Assembly: GCF_030272615.1 (NCBI RefSeq)
Contig: NC_081407.1
Location: 376,582,877-376,646,876, forward strand
DNA: 64,000 nucleotides
From: Cryptomeria japonica
Taxonomy: Eukaryota > Streptophyta > Pinopsida > Cupressales > Cupressaceae
Direction: 5' to 3'
Numbering within the stretch: position 1 is the stretch's first letter; every line of letters starts with the position of its first letter. The position numbers and the translations under genes were made by a program. The notes under the pieces were generated by a model. The model saw only the letters and a program-made list of their open reading frames with translations, was not told where the DNA came from and made no database searches. Of the stretch, positions 21,602-33,032 are shown one piece after another.

Positions 21602-22630
21602 TTGTAGCCATATGATTTTGACATCATTGTATCATGACACTTTTGATTATATATGAGATGATTCATCTTTTGTGGCAGCTATATGCATGTGTACTTATGT
21701 GATGAGATGTTCTTATGTGATGCTTATGATGTGGATGCAAATATGTACATAATGAAATGCAATGTATATTTTTTTGTTCTTTATGTTTTATATGTGTATG
21801 CATGATGCAAATGTGAATCTATGTAACGCAGATGAATATGAAAATGCAAATGTAAATTGTGCTAATATGTGTTGTGTGTAGGATGTGATGCAGTTGTGAT
21901 ATCTATATATATGTATGAAATGCTTATATGTGGTAATGCAGGTGCAAACTACATGAAATGCAATTTTTTTTGGTGTGTCATTATACTCAGTCATGCGATA
22001 GTAGGCTACGCGGACTCAAGAAGGATGATGGAAGTCAATCAAGAAAGGGGGATGGAAGACAGAAGATATGAAAGTGAAAGAGCTTCTTGTGTGTTATCAT
22101 CATTGAGCTTTATTATGGCAAGTAGGTTATGACAATTGAGGCATATGTTTGACCCAAAAAGTCATTGTACTTGTTTGCATGGAGATAAGATAGTCACAAA
22201 CAAAGAATGCCCCAGTTCATACTAGACTCACAGTGTCCTCATATCCTTGGACAAGTCATAGCATTACTAAGAGACAATCCACAGATAGCAAATACAAATA
22301 GGTGATGATACCCCATCCTCGCCTTTCTAGTCAAAGACATCCTGGAGATAGAATCTTTAGTCAAAGACATCCTGAAAAAGCTAAAAGACATATCACCTAA
22401 AGATAAAATCAAAAGAAAACCAAGACTCGACACCAACATCCACTGTAGTCCTCAAGTTTAGTGTCTCTTGTCACTTGTATAAGTCTTATTTGATTGTGGT
22501 CACAATGTTTACTTTCACAAAAAGGATAGATAGCATGGAACCATATGTTGTCTGAGTCTGTTGAAAGATTTGATTTTGTTGATGCCCATTGTTGCTGTTG
22601 TGTCTCATCTGAAACTGACTGAATCCATGC
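21602..22630. other. Region between antisense gene and repeat array; ATG-rich low-complexity
   Basis: From 21602 to about 21960 the sequence is a loose repetition of ATG-containing words (ATGATG, ATGCAAATG, TATGTG). A similar tract follows the second PMD gene (62640-63360). At 22327-22351 and 22358-22375 the phrase TAGTCAAAGACATCCTG occurs twice, and it recurs at 63707-63724 in the second element, marking homologous positions. No convincing ORF is present. Confidence 0.5.
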
Positions 22631-22638
22631 AACTGATA

Positions 22639-22920
22639 CTTTATTGTGGAGAAGATGAAACTTTATTGCGGATCTGTGATGCAAATGTTGCTTTATTGCG
22701 GATTGTGCGCGGATAGACTGAAGAAAGCTGTAAAAAATTGCACTCCTCGAAATATGTGATGCTCTTAGTTCCACACCCATCACTAGATGTAGGATTTGCC
22801 TTAGCCACAGATAGGATCTGATTTATTATGGATGAAAAGGGAGGTTTATTATGAATGGCTAACAACTCTTAGGTAGATCAATAACAAGCCATGATGGGAA
22901 TGGGTAAGTTTATTATGGAT
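22639..22920. repeat. Dispersed TTTATTRYGGAT repeats
   Basis: Six copies of a 12- to 13-bp word lie at 22639-22650, 22661-22673, 22691-22703, 22821-22833, 22844-22856 and 22908-22920. The first group has TTTATTGYGGA and the second TTTATTATGRAT. Spacing is irregular. They lie just beyond the integrase end of gypsy element 1. Confidence 0.55.
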
Positions 22921-23263
22921 GGATTGGTCATGAGTGTGTGCAAAGTGAAAGGATGAAAGTGGATCCTGAAGAAGGGAGGAGCAATGTCTCTATGCATGGC
23001 TCTGGTGACCCAGTTTTCACCATGGTACTTGCCTAGGGCACTACCGAAGTGGTTTTCACCATTGGACGAAATTATTTTTCTTTACTTTTTTCAATTATTT
23101 TTTTTTTTTTTTGTTGTCACAAGGCATCTGTTTGCCAGGTTTTCACCAAGTAATGATTTTTTTGTTTTATAATTTTTTTTGTATTTTTGAAATTTTTTAT
23201 TTTTTTGTATTTTTTTGAAATTTTTGATTTTTTTGTATTTTTGAATTAGGATATTCCGAAGAG
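22921..23263. other. T-rich low-complexity tract beyond integrase
   Basis: Three TTTTCACCA phrases (near 23015, 23051, 23139) are followed by long T runs and repeated TTTTTTGTATTTTTGAAATTT words up to 23250. On the element's own strand this is an A-rich 3' untranslated stretch directly after the pol stop. No gene is seen. Confidence 0.5.
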
Positions 23264-24655
23264 CTATGTGTAGAACCTGTGAAGGTGCATGCTATTGATA
23301 GGATCCTCCAAAGGTTCACCTTCTATAGTTGAGAGCTGATATGCCCTAGATCCATATACTGTTGTAATGATGTAAGGACCAAGCCAATTTGGTTCGAACT
23401 TGCCCTTCTTCTCTCTGTCTTGTTGATTTTTGGGATTTTCTCTGAGAACCAAATCACCTACCTCAAATGTTCGAGGCTTGACCTTGTGATTGTAGCTGCG
23501 ACTCATTCGTTGTTGATAAGCCTTGAGATGATTAAAAGTAGTTTGTCTCCGTTCGTCCAGTAGTTCAAGTTCTTGTAAGCGAGAGACCCTATAATCTTCA
23601 TCACCAATGATGTTCTGCAAAGAGACCCGTAAAGAGGGTAACTTGACCTCAATAGGCAAGATGGCTTCAATGTCATAGACAAGTGAATAGGGTGTAGCTC
23701 CTGTAGGTGTGCGAACACTTGTGTGATAGGCTCAAAGTGCAGGATTAAGTTGGATATGCCAATTACGGCCAACGTTGTCGACTGTCTTCTTAAAGATCTT
23801 AAGGATTGTTTTATTAGATGCCTTAGCTTGGCCATTACCTTGGGGATAATATGGTGTTGAGAAATGATGGGAAATATGGAAGTGGTCATAGAGTTTATGA
23901 ACATCCTGATTTTTGAAGGGACGCCCATTATCAGTGATAATGGAAATAGGAATACCGTATCGGCAAATGATATAGTTAACGATAAACGTAGCAATCTATT
24001 TTCCAATGACTTGTGTGAGAGGCACGGCTTCAATCCATTTTGTGAAATACTCTGTGGCAGTGATAATGAATTTATGACCATTAGAAGAAGGAGGGTGAAT
24101 CTTGCCTATGAGATTGAGTCCCCACTGACAAAAGGGCCAAGGAGACACAATTGGTTGTAGTTCTTGTGCTGGTGCATGTATGAGGTCTCCATGAATTTGA
24201 CATTGCTTACATTTCTTAACAAACTGATATGAGTCTTTTTCTATATTGGGCTAGTAATATCCAGTCCTAATGAGTTTCTTGGCCAAGGTAGGACCACTAG
24301 CATGTGGACCACATATCTCTTCATGTACTTCACGTAACGCAATCTGAACTTTGTCACTTTCTAAACATCTAAGAAGAGTGCCATCTAGACCTCGCCAATA
24401 TAGGATATTAGCTAAAATGACATATCGAGAGGATTGGCGAATGAAGGTGTGATGTTGGTTATTTGATAAATTAGGAGGAAGGGTATTATCACAAAGGTAT
24501 GTGAAAATGGAACCATATAACTGGGACTCAGGACCGACAACACATATCATCTTAGTAGGAGTGATCTCATATGAAGGAACAAAAAGGTTATCCACCAAGA
24601 ACTCATAGCAGGTCTCATTTGGAGGTAGATTGATCAATGAAGCAATTATAGCCAT
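23264..24655 (-). pseudogene. Gypsy element 1 integrase (with chromatin-end GPY region)
   Basis: On the - strand this reads a zinc-binding part (ALREVHEEICGPHASG ... CKQCQIHGD), a catalytic core and a C-terminal GPY module (FEPNWLGPYIITTVYGSRAY). The core should hold D, D and E. The first position reads WGLNLIGKI with Asn instead of Asp, the second ITDNGRPF is intact, and the third reads NGQAKASNKT with Lys instead of Glu. Both losses are G-to-A type changes. A TAG near 24248 and other stops also break the frame. Integrase would join the element's cDNA to host DNA, and this copy could not. It shares the frame of the RNase H part upstream. Confidence 0.9.
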
Positions 24656-24688
24656 GGCATCTGTGGCATGATTCTGCTCTCTTGGTAT

Positions 24689-25512
24689 CTACTCAAAATC
24701 TATCTTTGTGAAGTGTTGTTTCAGCTCATCCCCCATTTGTTTGTAAGGCATTAATTTTTCATCTTTTGTTTGGTAATCATCAGTTGCTTGATGGATGACA
24801 AGTTGAGAATCCCCAAAAACACGAAGTTCCTGGATCTTCCACTGAACTGCAAACCGTAATCCAGTTGTTAATGCCTCATATTTTGCTATATTGTTAGTGC
24901 AAGGAAATGATAAGCGGTATGATTTTGGTATAGAATCCCCTTGAGGATTTATAAAGAGGATGCCAGCTCCTGCCCCATGCTGTGTGTATGAGCCATCAAA
25001 GTATAGTTGCCATGGCTTTTCATGTGATATTGTTAAAATGGATTCATCTAGAAATTCTGTACTTAGAGGAACATCATCAATCATGGGGGCATCTGTTAAT
25101 TGATCTGCGATGGCTTGTCCCTTTATTGCTTTTCTATCCACATACTCGACGTCAAATTCACTCAGGATCATTACCCATTTGGCTAGTCGCCCAGTAAGTG
25201 TTGCTTTATTGAGAAGGTATTTCAATGGATCAATTCTTGCAACCAACTTAGTCTTATGAGTGAGCATATAATGTCATAATTTATGTGAAGCAAAGACCAC
25301 GTGAGACATGCATGCTCGATTGGTGTGTAGTTTAGCTCATATCCCACCAATGTGCGACTGATATAGTATACTGCCTTTTCCTTGACCTCAGCAGTTTGTT
25401 GTGCTAAGAGTGTCCCCAGTGCTGTTGGAGTAGCTGATATGTATAGTAACAGAGGCTGATCTGGAATTGGTGGCATCAGAACAGGCGGATTCAAAAGATA
25501 ATCTTTGAGCAT
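24689..25512 (-). pseudogene. RT connection domain and second RNase H of gypsy element 1
   Basis: From 25512 leftward the - strand reads the degenerate RNase H/connection part (LLYISATPTALGTLLAQQ, KAVYYISRTL, YTPIEHACL). A one-base frameshift near 25290 follows, then HKTKLVARIDPLKYLL and GRLAKWVMILSEFDVEY. A second, archaeal-type RNase H comes next: WQLYFDGSYTQHGAGAGI, NNIAKYEALTTGLRFA and VFGDSQLVIHQ. The dual RNase H is a known mark of the Tat lineage. The catalytic acidic residues D (FDGS), E (YEAL) and D (GDSQ) of the second copy are intact. Confidence 0.9.
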
Positions 25513-25644
25513 CTGGAAAGCCTGTTGACAATTATCATCCCATTTGAATTTGATATTTTTATGTAGCAGGTGCTAAAAAGGGTTACACTTATCTGCAAGT
25601 TGTGCTATGAATCTTCGTATGGACTGGAGTCTACCTTGTAAGGA

Positions 25645-26403
25645 TCAAAGTTGACTGATATTTCTGGGTGGTGGCATTTCCAAGATGGCCTTGACTTTTG
25701 TTGGATCAGCTTCGATTCCTCTTTTGGATACAATGAATCCTAGGAGTTTCTCGGAGGTTACTCCAAAGACACTTTTCTTGGGGTTTAATCTTACTTTGTA
25801 TTTTTCCAACCGATCAAAGATGACTAACAGTATGTCCAAATGTGTATTTCTATCTATTGATTTGCCCAAGAGGTCATCGACATAATCTTCCATAGTTACG
25901 TGCATGAGATCATGAAAGATAGTAGTCATGGCTCTTTGATATGTAGCACCTACATTTTTTAGCCTGAAGGGCATGACATTCCAGCAGAAAGTTCCCCAAG
26001 GACAAGTGAATGATGTTTTGTGTTGATCCTTGGGTGTGATCCTTATTTGATTATAACCAGAAAATCCATCTATCAATGATAACATTTCATGACCTACTGT
26101 GAGATCAACAATCAAGTCAATATTTGGTAATGGGAAGTCATCCTTTGGACAAGCTTTGTTGATGTCTCTGAAATCTATACATATTCTGATGCTGTGATCT
26201 GGTTTACTGACAGGCACTAAATTGGAGATCCATTCAAGATAATCAATGGGGCATATGAATCCGACATCCAATAATTTCTCAAGTTCTGCTTTGACTAGTA
26301 ATGCCACTTGTGGATGTATTTTTCTTAATTTTTGTTTCACTGGCTTTGCCCCCAGTTTGACTATCAAGTGATGCATTACCAAATCCAAATCTAATCTAGG
26401 CAT
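25645..26403 (-). pseudogene. Gypsy element 1 reverse transcriptase
   Basis: This 252-codon open stretch has all RT blocks in order: EKLLDVGFICPIDYLEW, VPVSKPDHSIRICIDFRDIN, KACPKDDFPLPNID, LSLIDGFSGYNQI, TSFTCPWGTFCWNVMPF, LKNVGATYQRAM, the catalytic box EDYVDDLLG, and LGFIVSKRGIEADP. The catalytic aspartates (D in LIDGFSG, DD in YVDD) remain. It sits in frame with gag and protease upstream. A TGA just before it (26431) and a stop after it (25642) would terminate translation. Confidence 0.95.
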
Positions 26404-26433
26404 ATCAGCATATGACCATGCAAAGTTGATTTG

Positions 26434-27738
26434 TCATTCTTTGAAGAAGCTTATGAATTTTGACCTTTCTGACTCTGTCAACAATTTAGCCAGGAATATG
26501 TTGTGTGGAACCTCTTCTTTACCAATGTTTGTTTTAATAGTCTCTTCTACCAACATGGATGACTTTTCCTGATATGATGCTGGGAGAATGTCGAGCCTTC
26601 CATCTTTGGGTGCCTCAGAGAGGTTTTCGCCCTCAGATACATCCTTTCTTTTTACTTTTTTGGGGTCAGATAGTGCCACAGTGTGGTTTTTTCCATAAGA
26701 CCTTTGGTTTGTTCTTATTTTCACATTTTTGCGACTGGAAGGTCCGATACCCTCACCAAAATATGCCATGTTGTTGAGTTCTATAGTGTATCCCGCTTTA
26801 TGGTCCCCAAGGGGAAGATCATCTCGTATGCCAAGATAGTCAATAAAAGCTTCATCATTTTGGAATGTGTCAAATTGTGCTGGTCCTTCATGATCCCAGT
26901 CAATGAGTTGATGGTGAACAAGGGGAAGGCCTTTAATGTCTTCGAAGTTAACGGGGCTAAGAGTGAAGATGTAGTTATATTCAGGTATGTCAAGGTAATT
27001 ATTGAGGTCATCAATGGCACTCTCCTCATCAATCTTGATCATGAGCAAATCCAAATTGTCATCACTAGTAGTGCATTCTGGGACAGGTGTTCTCATCCTA
27101 TGTGATTTCAACCTAGAACCTTGAGACAAAGACTGTGTGGAATCCTCATGGGTTGTTTCTTGACCAACTCTGAACTTTTTATAAAATTCCTCTTCTTTTG
27201 TGGGTTCATTTGGCTCTCTGAATGTCTTGGTGAGATCGTAGTCATTGGAGGATTTGTCTGAACCCCATTCCCATTTGTTGGAGTCTATGGAATAGCGATC
27301 CTCTTGTTGAATTTTGGCAGCTTTGATTTGTAAGGCTTCCTCTGTCTTTTTAGTGTGGACCTTGGAAGTCAGGAAACCAAGTCCTTTCAAGCGTTCCTTT
27401 TTGAAAGTCAATTCAGGTTGTAACGGTTCAATGATGCCTTCCTTTCGTAACCCAAGAGGGCTTTTTCCATCATACCCGAATTTTTGTAGAATCTTGAAGC
27501 CTTTGCCATATTTCTCATAGGGTATATTGATGTGATCTTGTGTGTCATCTTCAATGTCTTTGTAGAGCATTTTGTATAAGTCTTCTTCTTCCAGTTCGCC
27601 CCATCTTTGAAAGGTAATAGGGTCCCATTTGAGTACCATGATGGATACTTGCTTGTTAGGATGTGGTCTTCCATATTCTTTTTGGGAACTCATGACTTGT
27701 CGTAAGTACATGGTCTGATTTAAAGTGTATTCTCCCAT
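26434..27738 (-). pseudogene. Protease-RT linker with G-patch-like segment (gypsy element 1)
   Basis: This 434-codon open stretch links protease and RT. Near its start it has a conserved YEKYGKGFKILQKFGYDG segment followed by SPLGLRKEGI and KERLKGLGF, a G-patch-like glycine pattern reported in the Tat/Ogre group next to protease. The middle is acidic and low in conservation. The end (LLTESERSKFISFFKE) resembles the helix that precedes RT in plant gypsy polyproteins. The role is not known; G-patch modules in other proteins bind RNA or helicases. Confidence 0.75.
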
Positions 27739-27747
27739 GTCTTTGTC

Positions 27748-28356
27748 CTAAAATTTGCCTTTAAGCTCACCTTGCTTTGATGTTAAAGGTTTCAATGACT
27801 CAGGATCAATGTATGCCGAAGAAGGAATAGCTTCACAATTACTGGGAATGATGGTCTCAGTATGTGATCTCATGTTATTGCAATATATGAACAGATTAGG
27901 ATCACCGTTAACTGTTACCTCGACTCCATTGTGAGGAAACTTAATGTATTGGTGATATGTCGATGGGACTGCCCTTATTTCATGAATCCAAGGATGTCCT
28001 TGCAATATATTATAAGTGAGATCTAGATCCAGGACTTGACAAACCACATCCTTTGTAACTGGCCCAATTCTTAGAGGTAAGGTGACTGTGCCCTTGGACG
28101 AACGTTCTTCATCATCATATGCCTTGATGGTGATTTGATTTGTTGAATTCATAGCTTTATCAGAATATCCCAATTGTTTAATTGTGCTCAATGTACAAAT
28201 GTTTAGACCAGCTCCTCCATCTATCAGGACTTGCTTTATTCTATGTTTGTGTATGAAAGCTTCAACATGTAGTGGTGCATTATGTGGCTGACTTACGGAG
28301 GCGTCATCAGCTTTTGTGAAGGTAAGGGAATGTGGAATGGAAAGGTATCCCACCAT
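27748..28356 (-). pseudogene. Gypsy element 1 aspartic protease
   Basis: The active-site loop is VLIDGGAGLNIC (usual form VLVDGGSSxNIL). It is preceded by HNAPLHVEAFIHKHRIKQ and followed by TIKAYDDEERSSKGTVTLPL and a flap-to-core region ending YNILQGHPWIHEIRAVPST. These are the features of the Tat-type retropepsin that cuts the polyprotein. The catalytic Asp is present. The stretch is closed by TAG at 27745. Confidence 0.9.
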
Positions 28357-28365
28357 GGCTTGAAA

Positions 28366-29397
28366 CTAGTCCACATTTAGATCAGTAGGAATGGCGGTGT
28401 CTCTCAAGATTTTGTCAAGAATAGCTTTATGAGCAGGGGATATGCGTAAGAGCTCAAGAATGGAGATGAGCGTGAGTGTCTTCCCTAACTGTTCTACAAG
28501 GTCATACTCAGGTTTGGTTGATGAAGAAGTGGTGTTTTTAGTTGAAGCACTTGGCAAAGTGATTTTACCTCTATGAGTTGTAACATGACATTCAGAGGTA
28601 GGTTCAGAAGAAGATCCAACACCTTTTAGGACAATCTTAGGTCACAGGGTAGTACCCTCAGGAGTTTTGTCCTTGATGATAATAGTAGAGACATAATTGT
28701 CCATCGAGATGTGATTGATGGTTGAATCATAGTTGTAAGGTGCTCTAGTATAGTTGGTTTGATCATCTGTGGCTTTAGCTTTTCCCTTGTCATGCTTTGG
28801 GAACAACTCCTTAAACATCTCATGTTCTTGATTAGATGAGTGTCCCTCAATCTCAATGTCACCTCTATCAATGAGATCTTGCATGATGTTCTTCAGTCGA
28901 TGACAATTTCCTATCTTGTGACCCTTGCTCTTATGAAATTCACAATACTCATCATCATTCCACCAATTTGGTTTAACCTTTGGTTCATATGGAGGAAAAT
29001 CTAGAACTGTGATTACCTTGTTTGCCACTAACTTTTTGAAGACTGACTCAAGTGGTTCTCCCAATGGAGTGTACTTCCTTCATGATCTGGAAGTTGTTTG
29101 AGTATTCACTTGATTGTTTGTAGAACTTGATCCCAAAAAGATGAATTTGGGTCGCACTGTGTTGGCATCAACAACACCATCATTGACTGTGTTCTTGTTT
29201 ATATTCCAAAATCTCAGCTTGTCTTTTCCTTTAAAGTCATCTTTATTTTCCTTGAATATCTTAATGACTCCTTTCTCAATTAGGACCTTTTCTGTTGCTA
29301 AGCCTTTTTCAATAATGTCCCTGAAGGTGGACAAACAAGCTTTCCTTAGATCATAGCCAATGTTTTTGTTAACATTTTGTGTGAACATCTCTACCAT
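28366..29397 (-). pseudogene. Gag C-terminal part with zinc finger (gypsy element 1)
   Basis: This is in frame with the ORF upstream. It begins MVEMFTQNVNKNIGYDLR (the end of the gag helical region), has a basic segment, then YCEFHKSKGHKIGNCHRLKN, the CX2HX6HX4C-like finger typical of Tat gag, and then a linker toward protease. The internal stops at 29077 and 28639 are both TGA and lie where CGA (Arg) would fit, as expected from loss of a methylated CpG. Confidence 0.8.
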
Positions 29398-29457
29398 TTG
29401 TTTTTGTGGAATTTCACAAGAGCATCTGCTAGCTAGATTCCTCCATCTTTGTAAAAA

Positions 29458-30789
29458 TCATGCAAAAGACTCTCCCTCTTTTTGCTTGGTGTTGCATAAA
29501 GTAGTGACTGATATGTCTGTCTCTATATTGTAGGAGAAATGTTGAATAAATGCCTCTGCTAAGTCACCCCATGACTTAATACCAGGTGGGAGTTGGGAGA
29601 ACCATTCCATAGCTTGATCACCTAAGCTTTGTGGGAATAATCTCATCAAATATGTCTCTTTTGAAGCTACTTCAATGCAAGTTGTGAAAAATTGTCTTAT
29701 GTGTGCCTTAGGATCCCCTTTTCCTCTATACTTATCAAATTTAAGCGTCACAAAGTGTGTAGGAAATGGAGGCATTGGAATGCTTTTGTCAAATGGATAG
29801 GGACATATGTCTCTCATTGTGTATGTTGGCTTTGGTGTATTTATGTCTTCCATTTTCTTTTGTAAGTCCCTGATTTGTTGCTCCAAATTTCTCTTAGGTG
29901 GAGATCGACTTCTTGGACCATACCCCATGCTTGAGGCACCAATTGGAGGAGAAGCATGTTGCATATATGGATGATATTGATCATACACATGTTCATATGG
30001 AGGAGGTCTATAGTGATGCTGCATATATGGACCACTTGGTATAGATTCATGTTGAGGAACGAAATATCTATTTTGTCCATGTATACCATACTCTACAGGC
30101 ATGTCATGTTCTAATGTGTTTCCCCCAAATTTGACACGAGGTTTCCTTGTGTCCAAATTTTGAGCATGCCTTTGAATATCCAATTGCTTTGGTGGTTGAT
30201 CCTTAGCATTTGTATGTGATTGAGCATATCTTTCTACATAAGACTTCCATAATGGTCTGCAAAGGTGAGTATCATATGCTTGACCATGTGTATGTGCGAC
30301 CTCTTGTTTTTGAAACAAAGGTGATGGTGATTCAAGCACAAGATGTGGTCCTCTATTTCCTCCACTATTAGGCCTCCTTTGATCCATGTTGGAGTGAGTT
30401 TGTTGCAAAGGTCGATTTTCCATTATTTGAGACATGTCAAAATCATGAGGTATCTTGGCTCCACTTTGTGCCATCATTTGTAAGAAGTATTGTCTATCTC
30501 TCCTCATTATTTCCTCAATCAGTTGATTGAAGTGGGGGTCCATAATGGATTCTTCCACATTTGCTGAATGTACTAAAAAGTTGTCCATATTGTCATTGTG
30601 TGTATCATTGTTGTTTGTAGTGTCCATGTTCTCAACATTTGGAATGTTTCTATAGGCATCCATGTCAGGTAATGTGTTATGATCAGTATTGAAAAAGACA
30701 TCATTGTCATACTCATAAGAACTCATGTTTGTGGACTCTTGAGCCTCTTTAGTTTCTCTCCTAGATTTTTGAAGACAGGTTTCAACCAT
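29458..30789 (-). pseudogene. Gypsy element 1 gag, N-terminal and capsid part
   Basis: This 443-codon open stretch begins MVETCLQKSRRETKE. It has an Asn/Asp-rich N-terminal third (residues 30-75), a Pro/Tyr/His-rich middle, a short coiled coil (NLEQQIRDLQKKMEDI), and the gag core at the end: LKFDKYRGKGDPKAHIRQFF, LFPQSLGDQAMEWFSQL and WGDLAEAFIQHF. It ends at a TGA (29455-29457) after GESFA, and the same frame resumes directly with FLQRWRNLASR. The ATG at 30787-30789 is the best start because upstream frames on this strand are closed. Confidence 0.9.
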
Positions 30790-31282
30790 GACCTAGGTAT
30801 TGACCAAGATGTGTGAGACTAGATGAAAATGGAAAAAGTATGGAAGACCAAGAGTTGGATGGAATGTAAATGAGTCTGAGGTGTACTTGCAATGTCCAAA
30901 GTGTAAGACCAAGTATGTATGTAGTAGAGTAGGTGTGGCTTCCAAAGAGAGGATAGTTTCTCTTGATGAGGTAAGTTGACCTTGACTCTGAGTAAGACCA
31001 AATGAGACCCAAAGGTAAGAAACCTTGATGAGGGACCACTTAGCAAAGTGTTGTTGTATGTAGTGTGTTGACAAAGTATGATGAGGACAAGCAAGTGAGC
31101 TTTTGACTCAAGTTTAGACAAGTGTGAATGTAAAGCAAGATGTGAAGCAATGATGGACTATGTGAGACCCAAAGACAAGTTGAATGCTAGATGAAAACCT
31201 GGAGAAACAACCTAGGAAGCTCAAGAATTTTGAAACTGAATGTGTTTGTTTACTGGACTGTAACAATTTTTGCAATTCTGAA

Positions 31283-31470
31283 CACAGACGCACCTGTATA
31301 CTTCACAGACATGGTTTCCTAACACAGACGTGTCTCTATTCAACACAGGTGCGCTTCTGAAATTTTTGTGAAATGCACTGTTGATTCTAGGAACACAGAC
31401 GCGATTCTACCCTTCACGGATGTGGTTATACAGCACAGACATGATTATGACAGACACAGATGAATTTTTG
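31283..31470. repeat. CACAGACG repeat array A
   Basis: Copies of CACAGACRYG-type words lie at about 31283, 31304, 31323, 31344, 31394, 31415, 31434 and 31455. The next few bases are often GRTT or TGGTT. The period is near 20 bp in most steps. Array A lies at the gag side of the leader. Confidence 0.75.
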
Positions 31471-32683
31471 CAAAATTTGTGCAATGCTTTCCAATCTGTG
31501 AGGTTATTTTGTTGTGACCAAATCTGACTGTTTGACTATTTTTCATGACAAGAGGACACAATGTTGATGATGACTCAATGTTTGTAAGTGTCTAGACTCA
31601 AAATGACTCCAAGAAAAGTGTGTTGTTTGATGTAAAATTGTTTTGCATACACTTGAAGACACAAAAGACACAATGTTTTGTTGTTTGGTCTTGAATGTTC
31701 TGAATGCTTAAAATAAGTCAAGCACAATTCTTATGGTTGGCCAAGATAATAGTTGTTGATCCCACATGGGGTTTTACCCCCGAGGCTACACTATTCAGGT
31801 GGATACTTAGATGCTTGACCTCACTGGCTCCACCCTCGGCACTCACTTCTCGGGTCAGCCAAGCATCAGTCCCCACGAAAACTCCCTGTGGTGAACTTTG
31901 TATCTCTACTAAGAACCGTATGTGTGTGGGCCGCTACCAGAGGTCTGACCTCTTGCCCCAACAACTAGAAGGATTTGGGCTTCTAAAACAAAAAGGTGCT
32001 AGTATGGGCATCCACTCATGTGGCCATACATGCAACACTTTCAGCTCTGTAAATACAGAAGGCTCCTAGCCGGTAGGGGTTACGCCCTACAACTGATCAA
32101 ATAAATTTGATCAAACGGGTTTATGGGGAGACATAGTGTCGGTATGAACTAATCAGCACACGTTATCCATAGTTTTGACCATGAATACATTTGTTTATAG
32201 TGGTTCGAAAGAGGTGGGTTTTCCTCGCTACCACTTGGGTCGTTCTCTTCTCACTAGTAGTCCTAATGACCACACGGGAAGACAGGCCCTCTAAAGATTA
32301 AACAAAAAGAGCCTATTACTCAAGACACAAAAGACAATGATTCAATTTTAGTGCACCAATGGAAGTGTTTGCTAGTCTATGAAAACAAGGCACACAATAA
32401 AAATAAAAAAACCCTTGCCAAGGACCTGCAACAAAGAGTTGTTAGTAGTTTGGATTGTTTCAAATAATCACCCCTTCCTGCAAGCACACAAGTTAGGTAA
32501 ATTTTAAACCCAAAAGACTTTGTGAAAATAGGGGCCTTCAACCAAACAATTTGCTTTCAAGACAAGCTGCACCAATTTCGTTAGCTAGATCTGAAAATGT
32601 TAGCTCAAAATAGACCAGATCTGAAACCCTAAATGCAAAACTTGAAATTGAATGAATAAACTTCAAATTTTGAAATTGATAAA

Positions 32684-32880
32684 CACAGACGCGGTTACCC
32701 TCGACACAGACGTGGTTCTGTGAGGCACAGACGCGGCTCAAAATCACAGACGTGGCTATTTAACACAGACGTGGCTTCAACAACCACAGACACGACTTTA
32801 GGACATAAACGCAATTTCTGAAACCTACAAAACAAAATATTGCTGATAACACAGACGCGATTTCAATTGTCGTAGATGTG
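32684..32880. repeat. CACAGACG repeat array B
   Basis: CACAGACGYGGYT words lie at about 32684, 32704, 32726, 32745, 32764, 32785 and 32850, with weaker copies at 32802 and 32871. The period is again near 20 bp. The array lies just downstream of the primer binding site in the element's own direction. Confidence 0.8.
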
Positions 32881-33012
32881 CCAGAAAATCAAAAATGCGA
32901 TCCGAAAGTACGCAGATGCAAAAATACCAAAAATGCTATCAAAAACGTCTGATCTGCAACTTCAAAAACATAAAATCTGCAACAAGGAGGTTAAATACAA
33001 AAGGGACAAGAG

Positions 33013-33032
33013 TCCCACAGGGCGTGCCAAAA
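33013..33032 (-). promoter_or_regulatory. Primer binding site of gypsy element 1
   Basis: On the - strand TTTTGGCACGCCCTGTGGGA follows the 5' LTR end directly. It has the TGGC...GTGGG layout of plant gypsy tRNA primer sites. I do not assign the exact tRNA. Confidence 0.8.

Larger units (their letters stand above)
30790..33012 (-). other. Long leader (5' untranslated region) of gypsy element 1
   Basis: About 2.2 kb lies between the primer binding site and gag, as is usual in Tat elements. It contains two CACAGACG arrays (31283-31470 and 32684-32880). Between them is a more GC-rich, less repetitive block (about 31750-32290) with many short self-complementary words (for example GGGGTTTTACCCCC). 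No protein-coding pattern is convincing in it. Confidence 0.7.

Noticed and set aside
22984-23172. Small membrane-protein ORF with Phe-rich segment
   Set aside because: The hydrophobic run is just translation of poly-T in the 3' untranslated region of gypsy element 1.
26559-27105. Open frames on the + strand within gypsy element 1
   Set aside because: They lie opposite the long in-frame gag-pol ORF and have no protein motif.
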